Below are positions 17,394 to 25,777 of a stretch of DNA of 49,724 nucleotides, piece after piece. The translations under genes and the position numbers were made by a program. The stretch's first letter is position 1; the number at the start of each line of letters is the position of its first letter. Origin of the DNA: Oscillospiraceae bacterium (GTDB lineage: Bacteria; Bacillota; Clostridia; Oscillospirales; Oscillospiraceae); the NCBI GenBank assembly GCA_017506735.1, contig JAFVMW010000024.1, positions 1 to 49,724 on the forward strand, written 5' to 3'. The notes under the pieces are model-generated. The model worked only from the letters and a program-made list of their open reading frames with translations, was not told the DNA's origin and searched no databases.

Positions 17394-17426
17394 TGGCGTT
17401 TTTCAAAATTCTTAAGAATTCTTTCA

Positions 17427-17455
17427 TTGCTTTTTCCCCATTTCTCTGGTAAAAT
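17427..17455 (+). promoter_or_regulatory. Sigma-A promoter of sulfatase-family gene
   Basis: TTGCTT (17427-17432), 17 bp, TAAAAT (17450-17455). Confidence 0.65.
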
Positions 17456-17509
17456 GGGGAAGCTGTCGGCTTTTGCCGAAGAATTCTCAGATTTTTTCGA
17501 GGCGTAATT

Positions 17510-19012
17510 ATGAAAGCAGTCAAATCCAAAGAAAGAAAACCCCTGTCGGTTCCGGTGGTTCTGACCTGTGTGGCAGCGTTGGCAGTGTCCTGCCTGTGCC
17601 TGTTCGCCGCCCGGTGGTATGTAAGCACCTACGGCAATACCGGCTTTGATTCCATCCTCTTCACCCTGCAGTCCAGCCTCACCGGCACGGAATCCACTCT
17701 GCTGCGCAGATTTTTGATTCGCGCGGTGATGCCCGGCCTCTGCGCCGCCGGCGCCATTTCCATCGCCCTGTTTTACTGGCCCCGGGAATTCGGGTTCCTG
17801 CGTCGGCTCAACGGTTTGCTGGGGGCGGTCATCGCTCTGGGACTGTCCGCTGTGATGACGGTGAACGCCGCGGTAATCGTGGAGCTGGACGAGTACATCG
17901 TTGATATGATGTTGGAGTCCGAGCTGTTCGAGGACGAATACGTAGACCCGGACACGGTGCAGATCACCTTCCCCCAGGAAAAGCGGAACCTGGTGTACAT
18001 CATGCTGGAGTCCATGGAGATCTCCTATCTGTCCGAAGCCCTGGGCGGCGGACAGGAGCATAACCTGATCCCCGAGCTCTACGAGCTGGCTCTGAACAAC
18101 ACCAATTTCTCCCACAATGACCAGGTGGGCGGCTTCCATGAAACCAGCGGCGCAAGCTGGACCATCGGTGCCATGGTGGCCCAGACCGCAGGCATCCCTC
18201 TGAAAACCCCGGAGGATGTGGAGGACTGGCAGAACGGCTACGGCAAGGACGGCGTGTTCCTCCCCGGTGTCACCAATCTGACCAGCATCCTCAAGGACGC
18301 AGGCTACCACACCTCCCTCATGGTAGGCTCTGACGCCAGCTTCGGCGGCAGAAAAACCTACTACGAAACCCACGGCTGCGACGAGATCTACGACATCGTC
18401 ACCGCCTGGAAGGACGGCATCGTGCCCAGCGGCTATTTCGTCTGGTGGGGCATGGAGGATCTGTACCTGTTTGAGTACGCAAAGCAGGAGCTTACAGAGA
18501 TCGCCGCTCAGGATCAGCCCTTCGCTTTCACCATGCTCACCGTGGACACCCACCACATCGGCGGCTACCAGTGCGAATACTGCACCGACGAATACGAGGA
18601 AACCTACGAGCAGTCCATCTCCTGCTCCAGCCGCCAGGTGCTGGATTTCCTCCAGTGGCTCCAGGAGCAGCCCTTCTACGAGAACACCACTGTGGTCATC
18701 ACCGGCGACCACTGCTCTATGGACAAGGGCTATTTCGACCGGAATGTGGACGAGGATTACCAGCGGATGGTATACAACGTAATCATCAACGCACCCGTCT
18801 CCTCCTCCAACACCAAAAACCGTCAGTACTGCGCCATGGACCTTTTCCCCACCACCCTGGCCGCCCTTGGCTGCCAGATCCAGGGCAACCGTCTTGGCCT
18901 GGGAACCAATCTGTATTCCAATGTCCCCACCCTGGCGGAGAAATACGGCATTGAGCGGTTTAACGAGCTGCTGGGCCGGTCCTCTGACTATTACGCCGCG
19001 AATTTCTATTGA
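17510..19012 (+). CDS. LtaS-like membrane sulfatase-family transferase
   Basis: The N-terminus has about three membrane helices (VVLTCVAALAVSCLCLFAAR; AVMPGLCAAGAISIALFYWP; LLGAVIALGLSAVMTVNAAV). The large outer domain has the alkaline-phosphatase/sulfatase fold of lipoteichoic acid synthases and MdoB/OpgB enzymes: LVYIMLESME, the nucleophile region HETSGASWTIGAM with a Thr/Ser candidate, TVDTHHIGGY, and VVITGDHCSM with metal-binding Asp-His. It probably moves phosphoglycerol-type groups on a cell-surface glycan. Length 500 aa is somewhat shorter than LtaS, which has five helices. The exact acceptor is unknown. Confidence 0.82.
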   Translation: MKAVKSKERKPLSVPVVLTCVAALAVSCLCLFAARWYVSTYGNTGFDSILFTLQSSLTGTESTLLRRFLIRAVMPGLCAAGAISIALFYWPREFGFLRRLNGLLGAVIALGLSAVMTVNAAVIVELDEYIVDMMLESELFEDEYVDPDTVQITFPQEKRNLVYIMLESMEISYLSEALGGGQEHNLIPELYELALNNTNFSHNDQVGGFHETSGASWTIGAMVAQTAGIPLKTPEDVEDWQNGYGKDGVFLPGVTNLTSILKDAGYHTSLMVGSDASFGGRKTYYETHGCDEIYDIVTAWKDGIVPSGYFVWWGMEDLYLFEYAKQELTEIAAQDQPFAFTMLTVDTHHIGGYQCEYCTDEYEETYEQSISCSSRQVLDFLQWLQEQPFYENTTVVITGDHCSMDKGYFDRNVDEDYQRMVYNVIINAPVSSSNTKNRQYCAMDLFPTTLAALGCQIQGNRLGLGTNLYSNVPTLAEKYGIERFNELLGRSSDYYAANFY

Positions 19013-19023
19013 TACCACTTTTT

Positions 19024-19048
19024 ACCGCTCCGGTTTTGCCGGAGCGGT
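19024..19048 (+). terminator. Hairpin terminator, first of two identical copies
   Basis: ACCGCTCCGG, TTTTG loop, CCGGAGCGGT, 25 nt directly after the sulfatase-family gene. An identical 25-mer is at 19162-19186 on the far side of a family 4 repeat. This copy has no T-run after it, while the second is followed by TTTCTCTGTTT. Confidence 0.7.
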
Positions 19049-19160
19049 AAGCTTGTCAAAAAGTCTTTTTGACAAGCTTACCTATGCAAATCCACTGACG
19101 GTTCCCCCGCACACACCCCCTCCCTCCGAAACTTTGAGAAAGAGGGGTTATCGACAGTCT
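19049..19160. repeat. Interspersed repeat family 4, copy A
   Basis: Starts with a 14-bp hairpin AAGCTTGTCAAAAA/TTTTTGACAAGCTT (19049-19079), then CTGACGGTTCCCCC, CCCCTCCCTCCGAAA and GAGGGGTTATCGACAG. A longer diverged copy on the other strand at about 46541-46678 shares all these blocks. It is flanked by two identical 25-bp terminator hairpins. Confidence 0.75.
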
Positions 19161-19161
19161 G

Positions 19162-19186
19162 ACCGCTCCGGTTTTGCCGGAGCGGT
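19162..19186 (+). terminator. Hairpin terminator, second identical copy
   Basis: Identical to 19024-19048 and followed by a T-rich tail; this is probably the original terminator position. Confidence 0.7.
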
Positions 19187-19203
19187 TTCTCTGTTTCATA
19201 CAC

Positions 19204-19232
19204 TTGCATATTCCTACTGTATGTGCTATACT
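19204..19232 (+). promoter_or_regulatory. Sigma-A promoter of degV-family gene
   Basis: TTGCAT (19204-19209), 17 bp, TATACT (19227-19232). Confidence 0.7.
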
Positions 19233-19293
19233 ATTGTGTGATGTATTTGTCGTTTTCGACATTTTCGCATGAGATCTGCACAGGAGGAATACC

Positions 19294-20136
19294 ATGATCC
19301 GAATCATTACCGATTCTGCCGCTGATTTTGAACCCGAAGAGCTCCAGCGGCTGAATGTGGCCTGCATTGGGTTGCAGGTTCGTTTTGAGGAAAAAGAGTA
19401 TACCGACGGCCAGGACCTGTCCAAAGCCCGGTTCTATGAGCTGCTGCTTTCTTCCCGGGAACTGCCCAAAACCTCCCAGGCCTCGCCCCAGATTCTGCTG
19501 GAGCTTCTCCGGGACGCACTGAACGCAGGTGACGAAGCCATTTACATCACCATCTCCTCCGGCATCAGCGGCACCTATCAGAACGCCTGTGTGACAGCCC
19601 AGCTGACTGAATGGGACGGCTGCCATATTCTGGACAGCCGGAACGCCACCGGCGGACAGCGGCTTCTGGTGGAATACGCCGTCCGTCTCCGGGACCAGGG
19701 CTGTACCGCCCGGGAGATTGTGGAACAGGTCAGCGCCCTCCGGGATCGGATCGTTCTGTATGCCTGCATCGATACCCTGGAGAATCTTTACAAGGGCGGC
19801 CGGATCTCCCACACAGTCTATACCCTGGGCTCCATGGCCCAGATCAAGCCCATTATCCGGGTGGCTGAGGACGGCTCCATCACAGTCCCGGCCAAGGCAA
19901 TGGGGATGCGAAAGGGCATGGACTTGCTTGCAAAGCGGCTTCAGCTCCAGCAGCCCGATCCGGAATTCCCCCTGTATGTTATGTATACCAACAACCGTTC
20001 TGTGGCTGAAACCCTTGCCCAGAAGCTCCGCCAGCAGGGCCACATCATCCCCGATGACCGGATCATCGGCGTAGGCGCTGCCATCGGTGCCCACATCGGC
20101 CCCGATGCCTGCGGCATTGTGTATGTAGAAAAATAA
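19294..20136 (+). CDS. DegV-family fatty-acid-binding protein
   Basis: The 280-aa protein begins IRIITDSAADFEPEEL, the DegV signature. Other hallmarks are ARFYELLLSS with KTSQASPQILLELL, ITISSGISGTYQNA, and the C-terminal IGVGAAIGAHIGPDACGIVY. Family members of the FakB type hold a fatty acid for phosphorylation by FakA, so that exogenous fatty acids reach phospholipid synthesis; not every DegV protein is proven to do so. fakA is not in the window. AGGAGG lies 7 nt upstream of the ATG. Confidence 0.92.
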   Translation: MIRIITDSAADFEPEELQRLNVACIGLQVRFEEKEYTDGQDLSKARFYELLLSSRELPKTSQASPQILLELLRDALNAGDEAIYITISSGISGTYQNACVTAQLTEWDGCHILDSRNATGGQRLLVEYAVRLRDQGCTAREIVEQVSALRDRIVLYACIDTLENLYKGGRISHTVYTLGSMAQIKPIIRVAEDGSITVPAKAMGMRKGMDLLAKRLQLQQPDPEFPLYVMYTNNRSVAETLAQKLRQQGHIIPDDRIIGVGAAIGAHIGPDACGIVYVEK

Positions 20137-20163
20137 AACGGCAGTCCGCCGGAAGGAGTCTTT

Positions 20164-20703
20164 ATGGCACACAGCACCAGGCGCATTACCCTGCTGATGG
20201 TTCGCTACCCCGGTTTTTTCGCTGATACCATGATCCGCTGTACCCAATACGGCTACACCCATGTGGCTGTGGGGCTGGAGGAGGATCTGAACACCTTCTA
20301 CAGCTTCATGAAAAAGGGCTTCGTCATAGAAAAGGTTACAAAATACCTGAAACCAGGCCGGGACCCCTTCCCCTGCGCGCTGTATGAAATCAACGTGTCC
20401 AAGAAGGTCTACCGCCGGGTGAAGAAATTGCTTGAGGGCTATGTTGCCCGGAAAAAGTTTCTGAAATATACCCATCTCAGTCTGTTCTGCTGTTTTCTGG
20501 GCATTCCCTGGGTTCTTCGCAACCGGTATTTCTGCACGCAATTCGTGGCCGAGGTCCTGAAGCGTGCCAATGTGGGGTATCTGCCCAAGCATCACGCCCT
20601 GTGCCTTCCCAAGGATTTCCACAATATGCCCCAGACCAGGCTTGTTTTCTCCGGGAACACTCATTCCATGGTGGAGCACTACCGCCTGACCGAATTCTGC
20701 TGA
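20164..20703 (+). CDS. YiiX/NlpC-P60-like papain-fold protein
   Basis: A 179-aa protein with a possible permuted NlpC/P60 (LRAT-like) layout: a His in QYGYTHVAVGLEEDLNTFYS, and later a Cys in RYFCTQFVAEVLKRANVG, the order seen in YiiX-type enzymes. GGAAGGAG lies before the ATG. There is no export signal, and one short hydrophobic stretch (LSLFCCFLGIPWVL) could be buried. Such folds act as amidases or acyltransferases; the substrate is unknown. It follows the degV gene by 27 bp on the same strand and is probably co-transcribed with it. Confidence 0.7.
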   Translation: MAHSTRRITLLMVRYPGFFADTMIRCTQYGYTHVAVGLEEDLNTFYSFMKKGFVIEKVTKYLKPGRDPFPCALYEINVSKKVYRRVKKLLEGYVARKKFLKYTHLSLFCCFLGIPWVLRNRYFCTQFVAEVLKRANVGYLPKHHALCLPKDFHNMPQTRLVFSGNTHSMVEHYRLTEFC

Positions 20704-20805
20704 GCATTACAGAAAGAAGGTGCTGTCTCAAAATGATTTTCCGGAATCATAAGAGGCAGCACCTCTTTTCATCTGCAATAGTCTCAAACTGTGGATAAAA
20801 ATCGA

Positions 20806-20862
20806 AAAAACAGCGCACTTATCCTGAGGGGCAGGTTTTGCCTCTCAAAAAGTGTGCTGTTT
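20806..20862 (-). terminator. Terminator of the IS1182 transposase
   Basis: Reverse strand: AACAGCACACTT pairs with AAGTGCGCTGTT, with an inner GAGAGGC/GCCCCTC stem, followed by a T-run. It lies just past the transposase stop. Confidence 0.7.
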
Positions 20863-20877
20863 TTGTCTTTTACTATG

Positions 20878-22506
20878 TCATGCGGTCTTGGGTATGATCA
20901 GGTGTGTTCCCAACCGGCCTTTTTGTATTTTATGATGCAGCTTCAGTATGTTATAGGCCATGCTTGCCAGATACCATTCCACCGTCACATTTGCTTTTCC
21001 ACGGGTCAGGAAACGGCGGAAATTCATATCCTCTTTGATCATGGCAAATACGCCTTCCGCCTGGATGGAACGGTTGATCCTGAGCAGGATCCCTTCCTCT
21101 GTGGAAATCTTTTCCTCCATCGCAGCTCTTTGAGATGCAAAATATTTGGATACATTCAGTCGCTTGACTCTTTCTTCCAGCGGTGTTTTGTCCGTCTTCT
21201 TTTGACGGATGCATTTCTCTTTGACGGGACAACCTTTACAGTCATCGCATGCATAGATCGTAACTTCCTGTTTATACCCCGTTTCCGATTTCCTTGTTAC
21301 TGTGGATACAGCTTTCAGTTTCTTTCCCTGTGCACAGGTATACTCGTCTTTTTCTGCGTCATAGGGCATATTTTCTCTGCGCCCAATATCATTCTTATAC
21401 TTTCGCTTCTTTTTCTGCTCGTGATTGGAAGGTTTTACAAACAAAGAAAGCTGCTCACTTCCGTCCACATAGTGATAATTCTCTTCACTTTCATAGCCGG
21501 AATCCACAACCACCCGATTTACAGGATGCTTGCTGCACAGCTTCTCCAGAAAGGGGATAAAGGTTTTGGTATCTGTTCGGTCTGCAGAGATGTAATTACC
21601 GATAATATATTCACTGACCGTTGCCACATTCACATTATATCCGGGCTTTAACTGACCGTTTTTCATGTGATCTTCCTTCATGTGCATAAAGGTTGCATCA
21701 CGGTCGGTTTTGCTGTAGCTGTTCCTGTCTCCGCAGATGTGGAGATCCAGATTATACCGCTTCAGCCGTTCCAGCCAGCTGTTGATGGTTTCAAGCGCCT
21801 TTTGCAGACCGCTTTTGTGATGACCTTTGCCATATACAAAGACAATTTCTGCTTCTTCTTTTTTGGCGTACAGCTTCTTGCGAAGTTTCTTTAACTGCTG
21901 TAAGGTGATCTGCCTGGGCGCAGCAATACCAACCTCTGCCTTTTCCAAAAGCAGCGGCAATTCGTTTGCGATTTTCTCTCCCAGCTTCAACTGTTTCTTT
22001 GTGGTTCCGGTTTTCCAGATGAAGCTGTAACGGTTGGCATTGGCTTCGATCTTTGTGCCGTCAATAAATACCGCCGATTCCTCAAATGATATCTCTCCGT
22101 GAGCAACGAGCAGCTGTACCATCTGATACAGCAGATCCTCTATTGTTTTGGGTAAATGGTTCCGTCGGAACCGGGCGATGGTATTATGATCCGGAGGCCT
22201 TTTTCCTTCCAGAAGATACATGAAATTGATATTCTCCCGGCAGGCACGTTCGATCTCCCGGGATGTGTAGATGCCTCTGGAGCAGCCGTACAGTACGATC
22301 TTGAACAACAGACGGGGTGAGTACTCGATTCTTCCCAAATGGGAGTAGGTCGCTGCCAGCTTTCTGTAATCCAACTCCTCCAAGACAGCGCTGAGTAATC
22401 TGACCGGTTCGTCTGACGGGATAATTTTTTCAATATTCAGGGGCAAGCATACTTGATATTCCGTCCCGTATGCGGTATATTCTACTTGCGTACTTTTTTG
22501 TTTCAC
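20878..22506 (-). CDS. IS1182-family transposase (DDE)
   Basis: GTG at 22506 begins MKQKSTQVEYTAYGTEYQ; 542 aa is normal for the family. The N-terminal DUF772-type domain shows YSPRLLFKIVLYGCSRGIYT and SREIERACRENINFMYLLEG, followed by PDHNTIARFRR. The catalytic core includes FIDGTKIEANAN (first Asp), VVDSGYESEENY (second Asp) and a C-terminal QAEGVFAMIKEDMNFRRFLT (Glu). Cys residues (CDDCKGCPVKEKC) lie before the last block. It seems intact, so the element may be active. A strong hairpin (22516-22549) lies between the transposase start and the right end. Confidence 0.95.
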   Translation of the reverse strand: MKQKSTQVEYTAYGTEYQVCLPLNIEKIIPSDEPVRLLSAVLEELDYRKLAATYSHLGRIEYSPRLLFKIVLYGCSRGIYTSREIERACRENINFMYLLEGKRPPDHNTIARFRRNHLPKTIEDLLYQMVQLLVAHGEISFEESAVFIDGTKIEANANRYSFIWKTGTTKKQLKLGEKIANELPLLLEKAEVGIAAPRQITLQQLKKLRKKLYAKKEEAEIVFVYGKGHHKSGLQKALETINSWLERLKRYNLDLHICGDRNSYSKTDRDATFMHMKEDHMKNGQLKPGYNVNVATVSEYIIGNYISADRTDTKTFIPFLEKLCSKHPVNRVVVDSGYESEENYHYVDGSEQLSLFVKPSNHEQKKKRKYKNDIGRRENMPYDAEKDEYTCAQGKKLKAVSTVTRKSETGYKQEVTIYACDDCKGCPVKEKCIRQKKTDKTPLEERVKRLNVSKYFASQRAAMEEKISTEEGILLRINRSIQAEGVFAMIKEDMNFRRFLTRGKANVTVEWYLASMAYNILKLHHKIQKGRLGTHLIIPKTA

Positions 22507-22613
22507 ACCTTAATTTTACGCCAGCGCCCGGCTCTTGTCCAGAGCCGGGCGCTGTATTTTTCAGGGCTGCCTCACTTAGTGAGACAGCCCCTCAAAATTT
22601 GCATTCCGAAGAA

Positions 22614-22676
22614 TTACTTCAGGGACTCCTCAACAGCGACAGCCACGGAGACGGTCATACCGACCATGGGGTTGTT
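22614..22676 (-). pseudogene. Duplicate of the last 63 bp of the GGGtGRT gene
   Basis: These 63 bases match 24010-24072, the 3' end of the intact GGGtGRT gene, at 61 positions and in the same direction. They include the stop codon and encode NNPMVGMTVSVAVAVEESLK. Both differences are silent (Val GTT/GTC, Gly GGC/GGT). Homology ends abruptly at ATTTAATATT, next to the GIY-YIG gene stop. It looks like the end of a diverged allele displaced by an insertion. Confidence 0.85.
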
Positions 22677-22685
22677 ATTTAATAT

Positions 22686-23618
22686 TCACTTTTTCTTTCG
22701 TCTTTTGGGTTCTGCAGCACGATTAACGCGTTCAGTTTGCAACTCAACTGGCAATTTATTAAGTAGAGAGCGTCTCATCTTGACCGCCGCCTCCGCAAAA
22801 TCTTCCGTCAAAAGCTCTTTCGGAACAAGTTTGAATGTAGCAATCGGTTTATCTGAGTATTTTAGGGCACTTAGGCAAATCTCTTCGTTGCGAATAGATT
22901 CTGGTACAAATTGCAACACCTTGTGTGGATCTGAAGCATGTCCTACAGCCTTTAGGCAGAGTTCATGTGTTCTTAATTCCACTGGTATATACTCTAAAAT
23001 CTCGCCTTCATCGCAGATGGCTGCAAAGCACATTTCAGGGGTTATCTTCGACGTTTTTCCCTTCCGTATTATAGCCGCTGCTGTTCGCGAATCGTGCGTT
23101 TCCTTTTTGTATCGTATATTGAATTCGTCCAGTTCTTTCGCCATCTCCACGCCGTCTATAAGAGATTGCAACATACTATCCTCTACTTGGACTCTTTCCG
23201 GATTGTATTCCTCTGAGTCGAGAAACATGATCCAGGGGCCTCCTGCCATACGATTGAGCAGATATTGTTTTGGTATTGTAGCAATACAGTCAACCTCTGC
23301 AAGATCCAATATATCCCAGGCACAATGCAAGACATAGATATCCTGAATCTCCTCAAAAGAGAAGGTGCGGTCAAACTGTGTTTTCGGATTCTTAAAGTGT
23401 TGTGGAATACGACGTGCTATGTTTTTACTTTTACCCACATAATATCCATTAACAGAGGGAAAGCAAAGAATATATATTCCTGCATATCCAGAAAAATCAT
23501 GTAAATTTTCGACTTTTCTGAACACAGTCACGCCATTTTTCGAATATCTCAACAGCAGTTTCTCAAGCGCATGTTGATAACCTGTAGAATCACATATATT
23601 TATTTTTTTATCACACAT
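22686..23618 (-). CDS. GIY-YIG nuclease with DUF4116-like repeats
   Basis: ATG at 23618 follows AAAGG; an upstream start at 23654 has no ribosome site. The N-terminal domain (about 44-125) keeps the whole GIY-YIG site: GIY (47-49), YYVG (59-62), R70, H74, metal-binding E108 and N122 in LLNRMAGG. Residues about 195-290 hold three or so copies of a pattern like (I/V)P.E(L/I)R..E.CL.A(L/V), as in DUF4116. The gene and its flanks are visibly AT-rich compared with the neighbours, a sign of transfer. It lies between the 63-bp duplicate and the intact GGGtGRT gene. A homing-type or DNA-processing nuclease is likely; its target is unknown. Length 310 aa. Confidence 0.8.
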   Translation of the reverse strand: MCDKKINICDSTGYQHALEKLLLRYSKNGVTVFRKVENLHDFSGYAGIYILCFPSVNGYYVGKSKNIARRIPQHFKNPKTQFDRTFSFEEIQDIYVLHCAWDILDLAEVDCIATIPKQYLLNRMAGGPWIMFLDSEEYNPERVQVEDSMLQSLIDGVEMAKELDEFNIRYKKETHDSRTAAAIIRKGKTSKITPEMCFAAICDEGEILEYIPVELRTHELCLKAVGHASDPHKVLQFVPESIRNEEICLSALKYSDKPIATFKLVPKELLTEDFAEAAVKMRRSLLNKLPVELQTERVNRAAEPKRRKKK

Positions 23619-23951
23619 ATTTTCAACCTTTCTAGTCTTAACCCACAAGAGCACGACTCAATTTTCATAAACAATAACTTTCAATCGCATTGTTTTTCTA
23701 TTCCGAAGAGCGTAAAATACAAAAAACCTCCTTACGTAAACATATACCCCAAGCAACAAACGAAAAATGCATTTCATTCTTTGACAGGTATATTGTGTAA
23801 GGAGAATGTTGTAAGGTTGAAGTTGTATTGATAGAATGTATCTTATGCTTCCAATGCATATGCTTGGTGCTAATTAAATAATATCAAACAAATATAGAAA
23901 AAGCAAGTGTTTTTCTAATTTGATTCAAAAACACTTCTCTTGTTCGAAAAA
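23619..23951. other. AT-rich non-coding stretch of the GIY-YIG insertion
   Basis: No gene with a plausible start and ribosome site is seen. It is clearly AT-rich, with runs such as TAATTAAATAATATC, and likely holds the promoter of the GIY-YIG gene. The composition changes back to the genome average at the GGGtGRT terminator at 23952. Confidence 0.5.
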
Positions 23952-23975
23952 GGGCTGACCCGAAGGTCAGCCCTA
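23952..23975 (-). terminator. Terminator of the GGGtGRT operon
   Basis: Reverse strand: AGGGCTGACC, 4-nt loop, GGTCAGCCCT, then TTTTTC. Confidence 0.9.
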
Positions 23976-24009
23976 ACATTTTTAGTTCAAAAGTAAGGGT
24001 TTTACCCTC

Positions 24010-25008
24010 TTACTTCAGGGACTCCTCAACAGCAACAGCCACGGAGACGGTCATGCCGACCATGGGGTTGTTGCCTGCGCCCAGGAAGCCCATCATCTCA
24101 ACGTGGGCAGGGACGGAGGAAGAGCCAGCGAACTGGGCGTCACCGTGCATACGGCCCATGGTGTCGGTCATACCGTAGGAAGCAGGACCAGCGGCCATGT
24201 TATCGGGATGCAGGGTACGGCCGGTGCCGCCGCCGGAAGCGACGGAGAAGTACTTGCGGCCAGTCTCCATGCACTCCTTCTTGTAGGTGCCGGCGACGGG
24301 ATGCTGGAAACGGGTGGGGTTGGTGGAGTTACCGGTGATGGAAACGTCAACGCCCTCGTAACGCATGACAGCGACACCCTCACGGACGTCGTCACAGCCG
24401 TAGCAGTTAACGGCAGCGCGCTCGCCGTCGGAGTAAGCGATCTTCTCAACGATCTTCAGCTCGCCGGTGTAGTAGTCGAACTGGGTCTTCACGTAGGTGA
24501 AGCCGTTGATACGGGAGATGATCTGAGCAGCGTCCTTGCCCAGACCGTTCAGGATGACGCGCAGGGGCTCCTTACGAGCCTTGTTGGCGGAACGGGCGAT
24601 GCCGATGGCACCCTCAGCAGCGGCGAAGGACTCGTGGCCAGCCAGGAAGGCGAAGCACTTGGTCTCGTCGCGGAGCAGCATTGCGCCCAGGTTGCCGTGG
24701 CCCAGACCGACCTTGCGGTCCTCAGCGACGGAGCCGGGGATGCAGAAGGCCTGCAGGCCGATGCCGATGGCCTCAGCAGCCTCAGCGGCGTTCTTGACGC
24801 CCTTCTTCAGAGCGATAGCAGCGCCCATGCAGTAGGCCCATGCAACGTCCTCGAAGCAGATGGGCTGGATGGCCTTGGTGATCTCGTAGGGGTCGAAGCC
24901 CTTGGCCTGGCAGATCTCACGGCACTCCTCAACAGAGTTCAGACCGTACTGAGCGAGGACACCATTGATCTTGTCAATTTTTCTTTCGTAACCTTCAAAC
25001 AGAGCCAT
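24010..25008 (-). CDS. GGGtGRT protein
   Basis: A 332-aa protein named after its motif, here SGGGTGRTLHPDN near residues 257-262. Other conserved blocks include RDETKCFAFLAGHESFAAAE, GNSTNPTRFQHPVAGTY and GFLGAGNNPMVGMTVSVAVA. The biochemical function is not established. It lies 15 bp downstream of a NifU-like scaffold gene, a pairing well known in Clostridia, so a role in Fe-S cluster handling is inferred. Strong codon bias and a consensus promoter suggest high expression. Its last 63 bp are duplicated at 22614. Confidence 0.93.
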   Translation of the reverse strand: MALFEGYERKIDKINGVLAQYGLNSVEECREICQAKGFDPYEITKAIQPICFEDVAWAYCMGAAIALKKGVKNAAEAAEAIGIGLQAFCIPGSVAEDRKVGLGHGNLGAMLLRDETKCFAFLAGHESFAAAEGAIGIARSANKARKEPLRVILNGLGKDAAQIISRINGFTYVKTQFDYYTGELKIVEKIAYSDGERAAVNCYGCDDVREGVAVMRYEGVDVSITGNSTNPTRFQHPVAGTYKKECMETGRKYFSVASGGGTGRTLHPDNMAAGPASYGMTDTMGRMHGDAQFAGSSSVPAHVEMMGFLGAGNNPMVGMTVSVAVAVEESLK

Positions 25009-25023
25009 GGTAGCGTCCTCCTC

Positions 25024-25716
25024 TTATTCGTGACGGGGATCGATATACTTGACAGCGCCTGCGAAACGGCCGTAGGAACCCTTGGCCTTCTCCAGTGCGA
25101 CGTTAGCATCGTCACCCTTCTTGATGAAGTCCATCATCTTGCCCAGATTGATGAACTCGTAACCGATGATGAAGTCGTTCTCGTCCAGAGCGCAGCGGGT
25201 AACGTAGCCCTCTGCCATCTCCAGGTAACGGGGGCCCTTAGCCTTGGTGGCGAACATGGTGCCAACCTGGCTGCGCAGACCCTTGCCCAGGTCCTCCAGG
25301 GATGCGCCGACAGCCAGACCGTCCTCAGAGAATGCGGACTGGGTACGGCCGTAGACGATCTGGAGGAACAGCTCGCGCATAGCGGTGTTGATGGCGTCGC
25401 ACACCAGGTCGGTGTTCAGAGCCTCCAGAATGGTCTTGCCGATCAGGATCTCGGAAGCCATAGCGGCGGAGTGGGTCATGCCGGAGCAGCCCAGAGTCTC
25501 GACCAGAGCCTCTTCGATGATGCCTTCCTTGACGTTCAGGGTCAGCTTGCAGGCGCCCTGCTGGGGTGCGCACCAGCCCACGCCGTGGGTGAAGCCGCTG
25601 ATGTCGGAAATCTGCTTTGCCTGAACCCACTTGCCCTCTTCGGGAATGGGAGCAGGACCGTGGTAAGCGCCCTTACCCACGGTGCACATGTGTTGTACTT
25701 CTGCACTGTAAATCAT
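25024..25716 (-). CDS. NifU-like iron-sulfur cluster scaffold protein
   Basis: ATG at 25716 (MIYSAEVQHMCTVGKGAYHG) has GGAA upstream; a longer frame from 25791 would begin inside the promoter operator. Candidate cluster ligands are Cys in GWCAPQQGACKL and the Cys of ETLGCSGMTHSAAMASEIL, which matches the NifU/IscU scaffold centre. Length 230 aa is longer than plain IscU because of the extended C-terminus typical of the GGGtGRT-partner form. It probably assembles clusters that the GGGtGRT protein uses or delivers; that is inference. Confidence 0.88.
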   Translation of the reverse strand: MIYSAEVQHMCTVGKGAYHGPAPIPEEGKWVQAKQISDISGFTHGVGWCAPQQGACKLTLNVKEGIIEEALVETLGCSGMTHSAAMASEILIGKTILEALNTDLVCDAINTAMRELFLQIVYGRTQSAFSEDGLAVGASLEDLGKGLRSQVGTMFATKAKGPRYLEMAEGYVTRCALDENDFIIGYEFINLGKMMDFIKKGDDANVALEKAKGSYGRFAGAVKYIDPRHE

Positions 25717-25777
25717 GGCAAAAATTCCTTTCTTTTCTAAAAGCCGTGCTTCCCGGCTTTTGATCGGGGTAATGGTT

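Larger units (their letters stand above)
20719..22591. mobile_element. IS1182-family insertion sequence
   Basis: About 1.87 kb with one transposase on the reverse strand. Left end GGTGCTGTCTCA (20719-20730) and the reverse complement of the right end, GGGGCTGTCTCA (22580-22591), match 11 of 12. Each end also folds by itself: the left with AGAGGCAGCACC at 20752-20763, the right as GGCTGCCTCACTTAGTGAG followed by ACAGCC. The exact ends and any target duplication are not certain. The right end lies 22 bp from the 63-bp duplicated gene end. Confidence 0.8.

Noticed and set aside
20719..24009. IS1182 and the GIY-YIG gene as one composite element
   Set aside because: The IS has its own ends at 22591, before the 63-bp duplicate, and its base composition differs from that of the AT-rich nuclease gene; they look like two separate events.
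24103..25740. 545-aa forward open frame opposite the Fe-S operon
   Set aside because: Antisense of the strongly biased GGGtGRT and scaffold genes; Gly/Val/Leu repetitive composition, no start signals.
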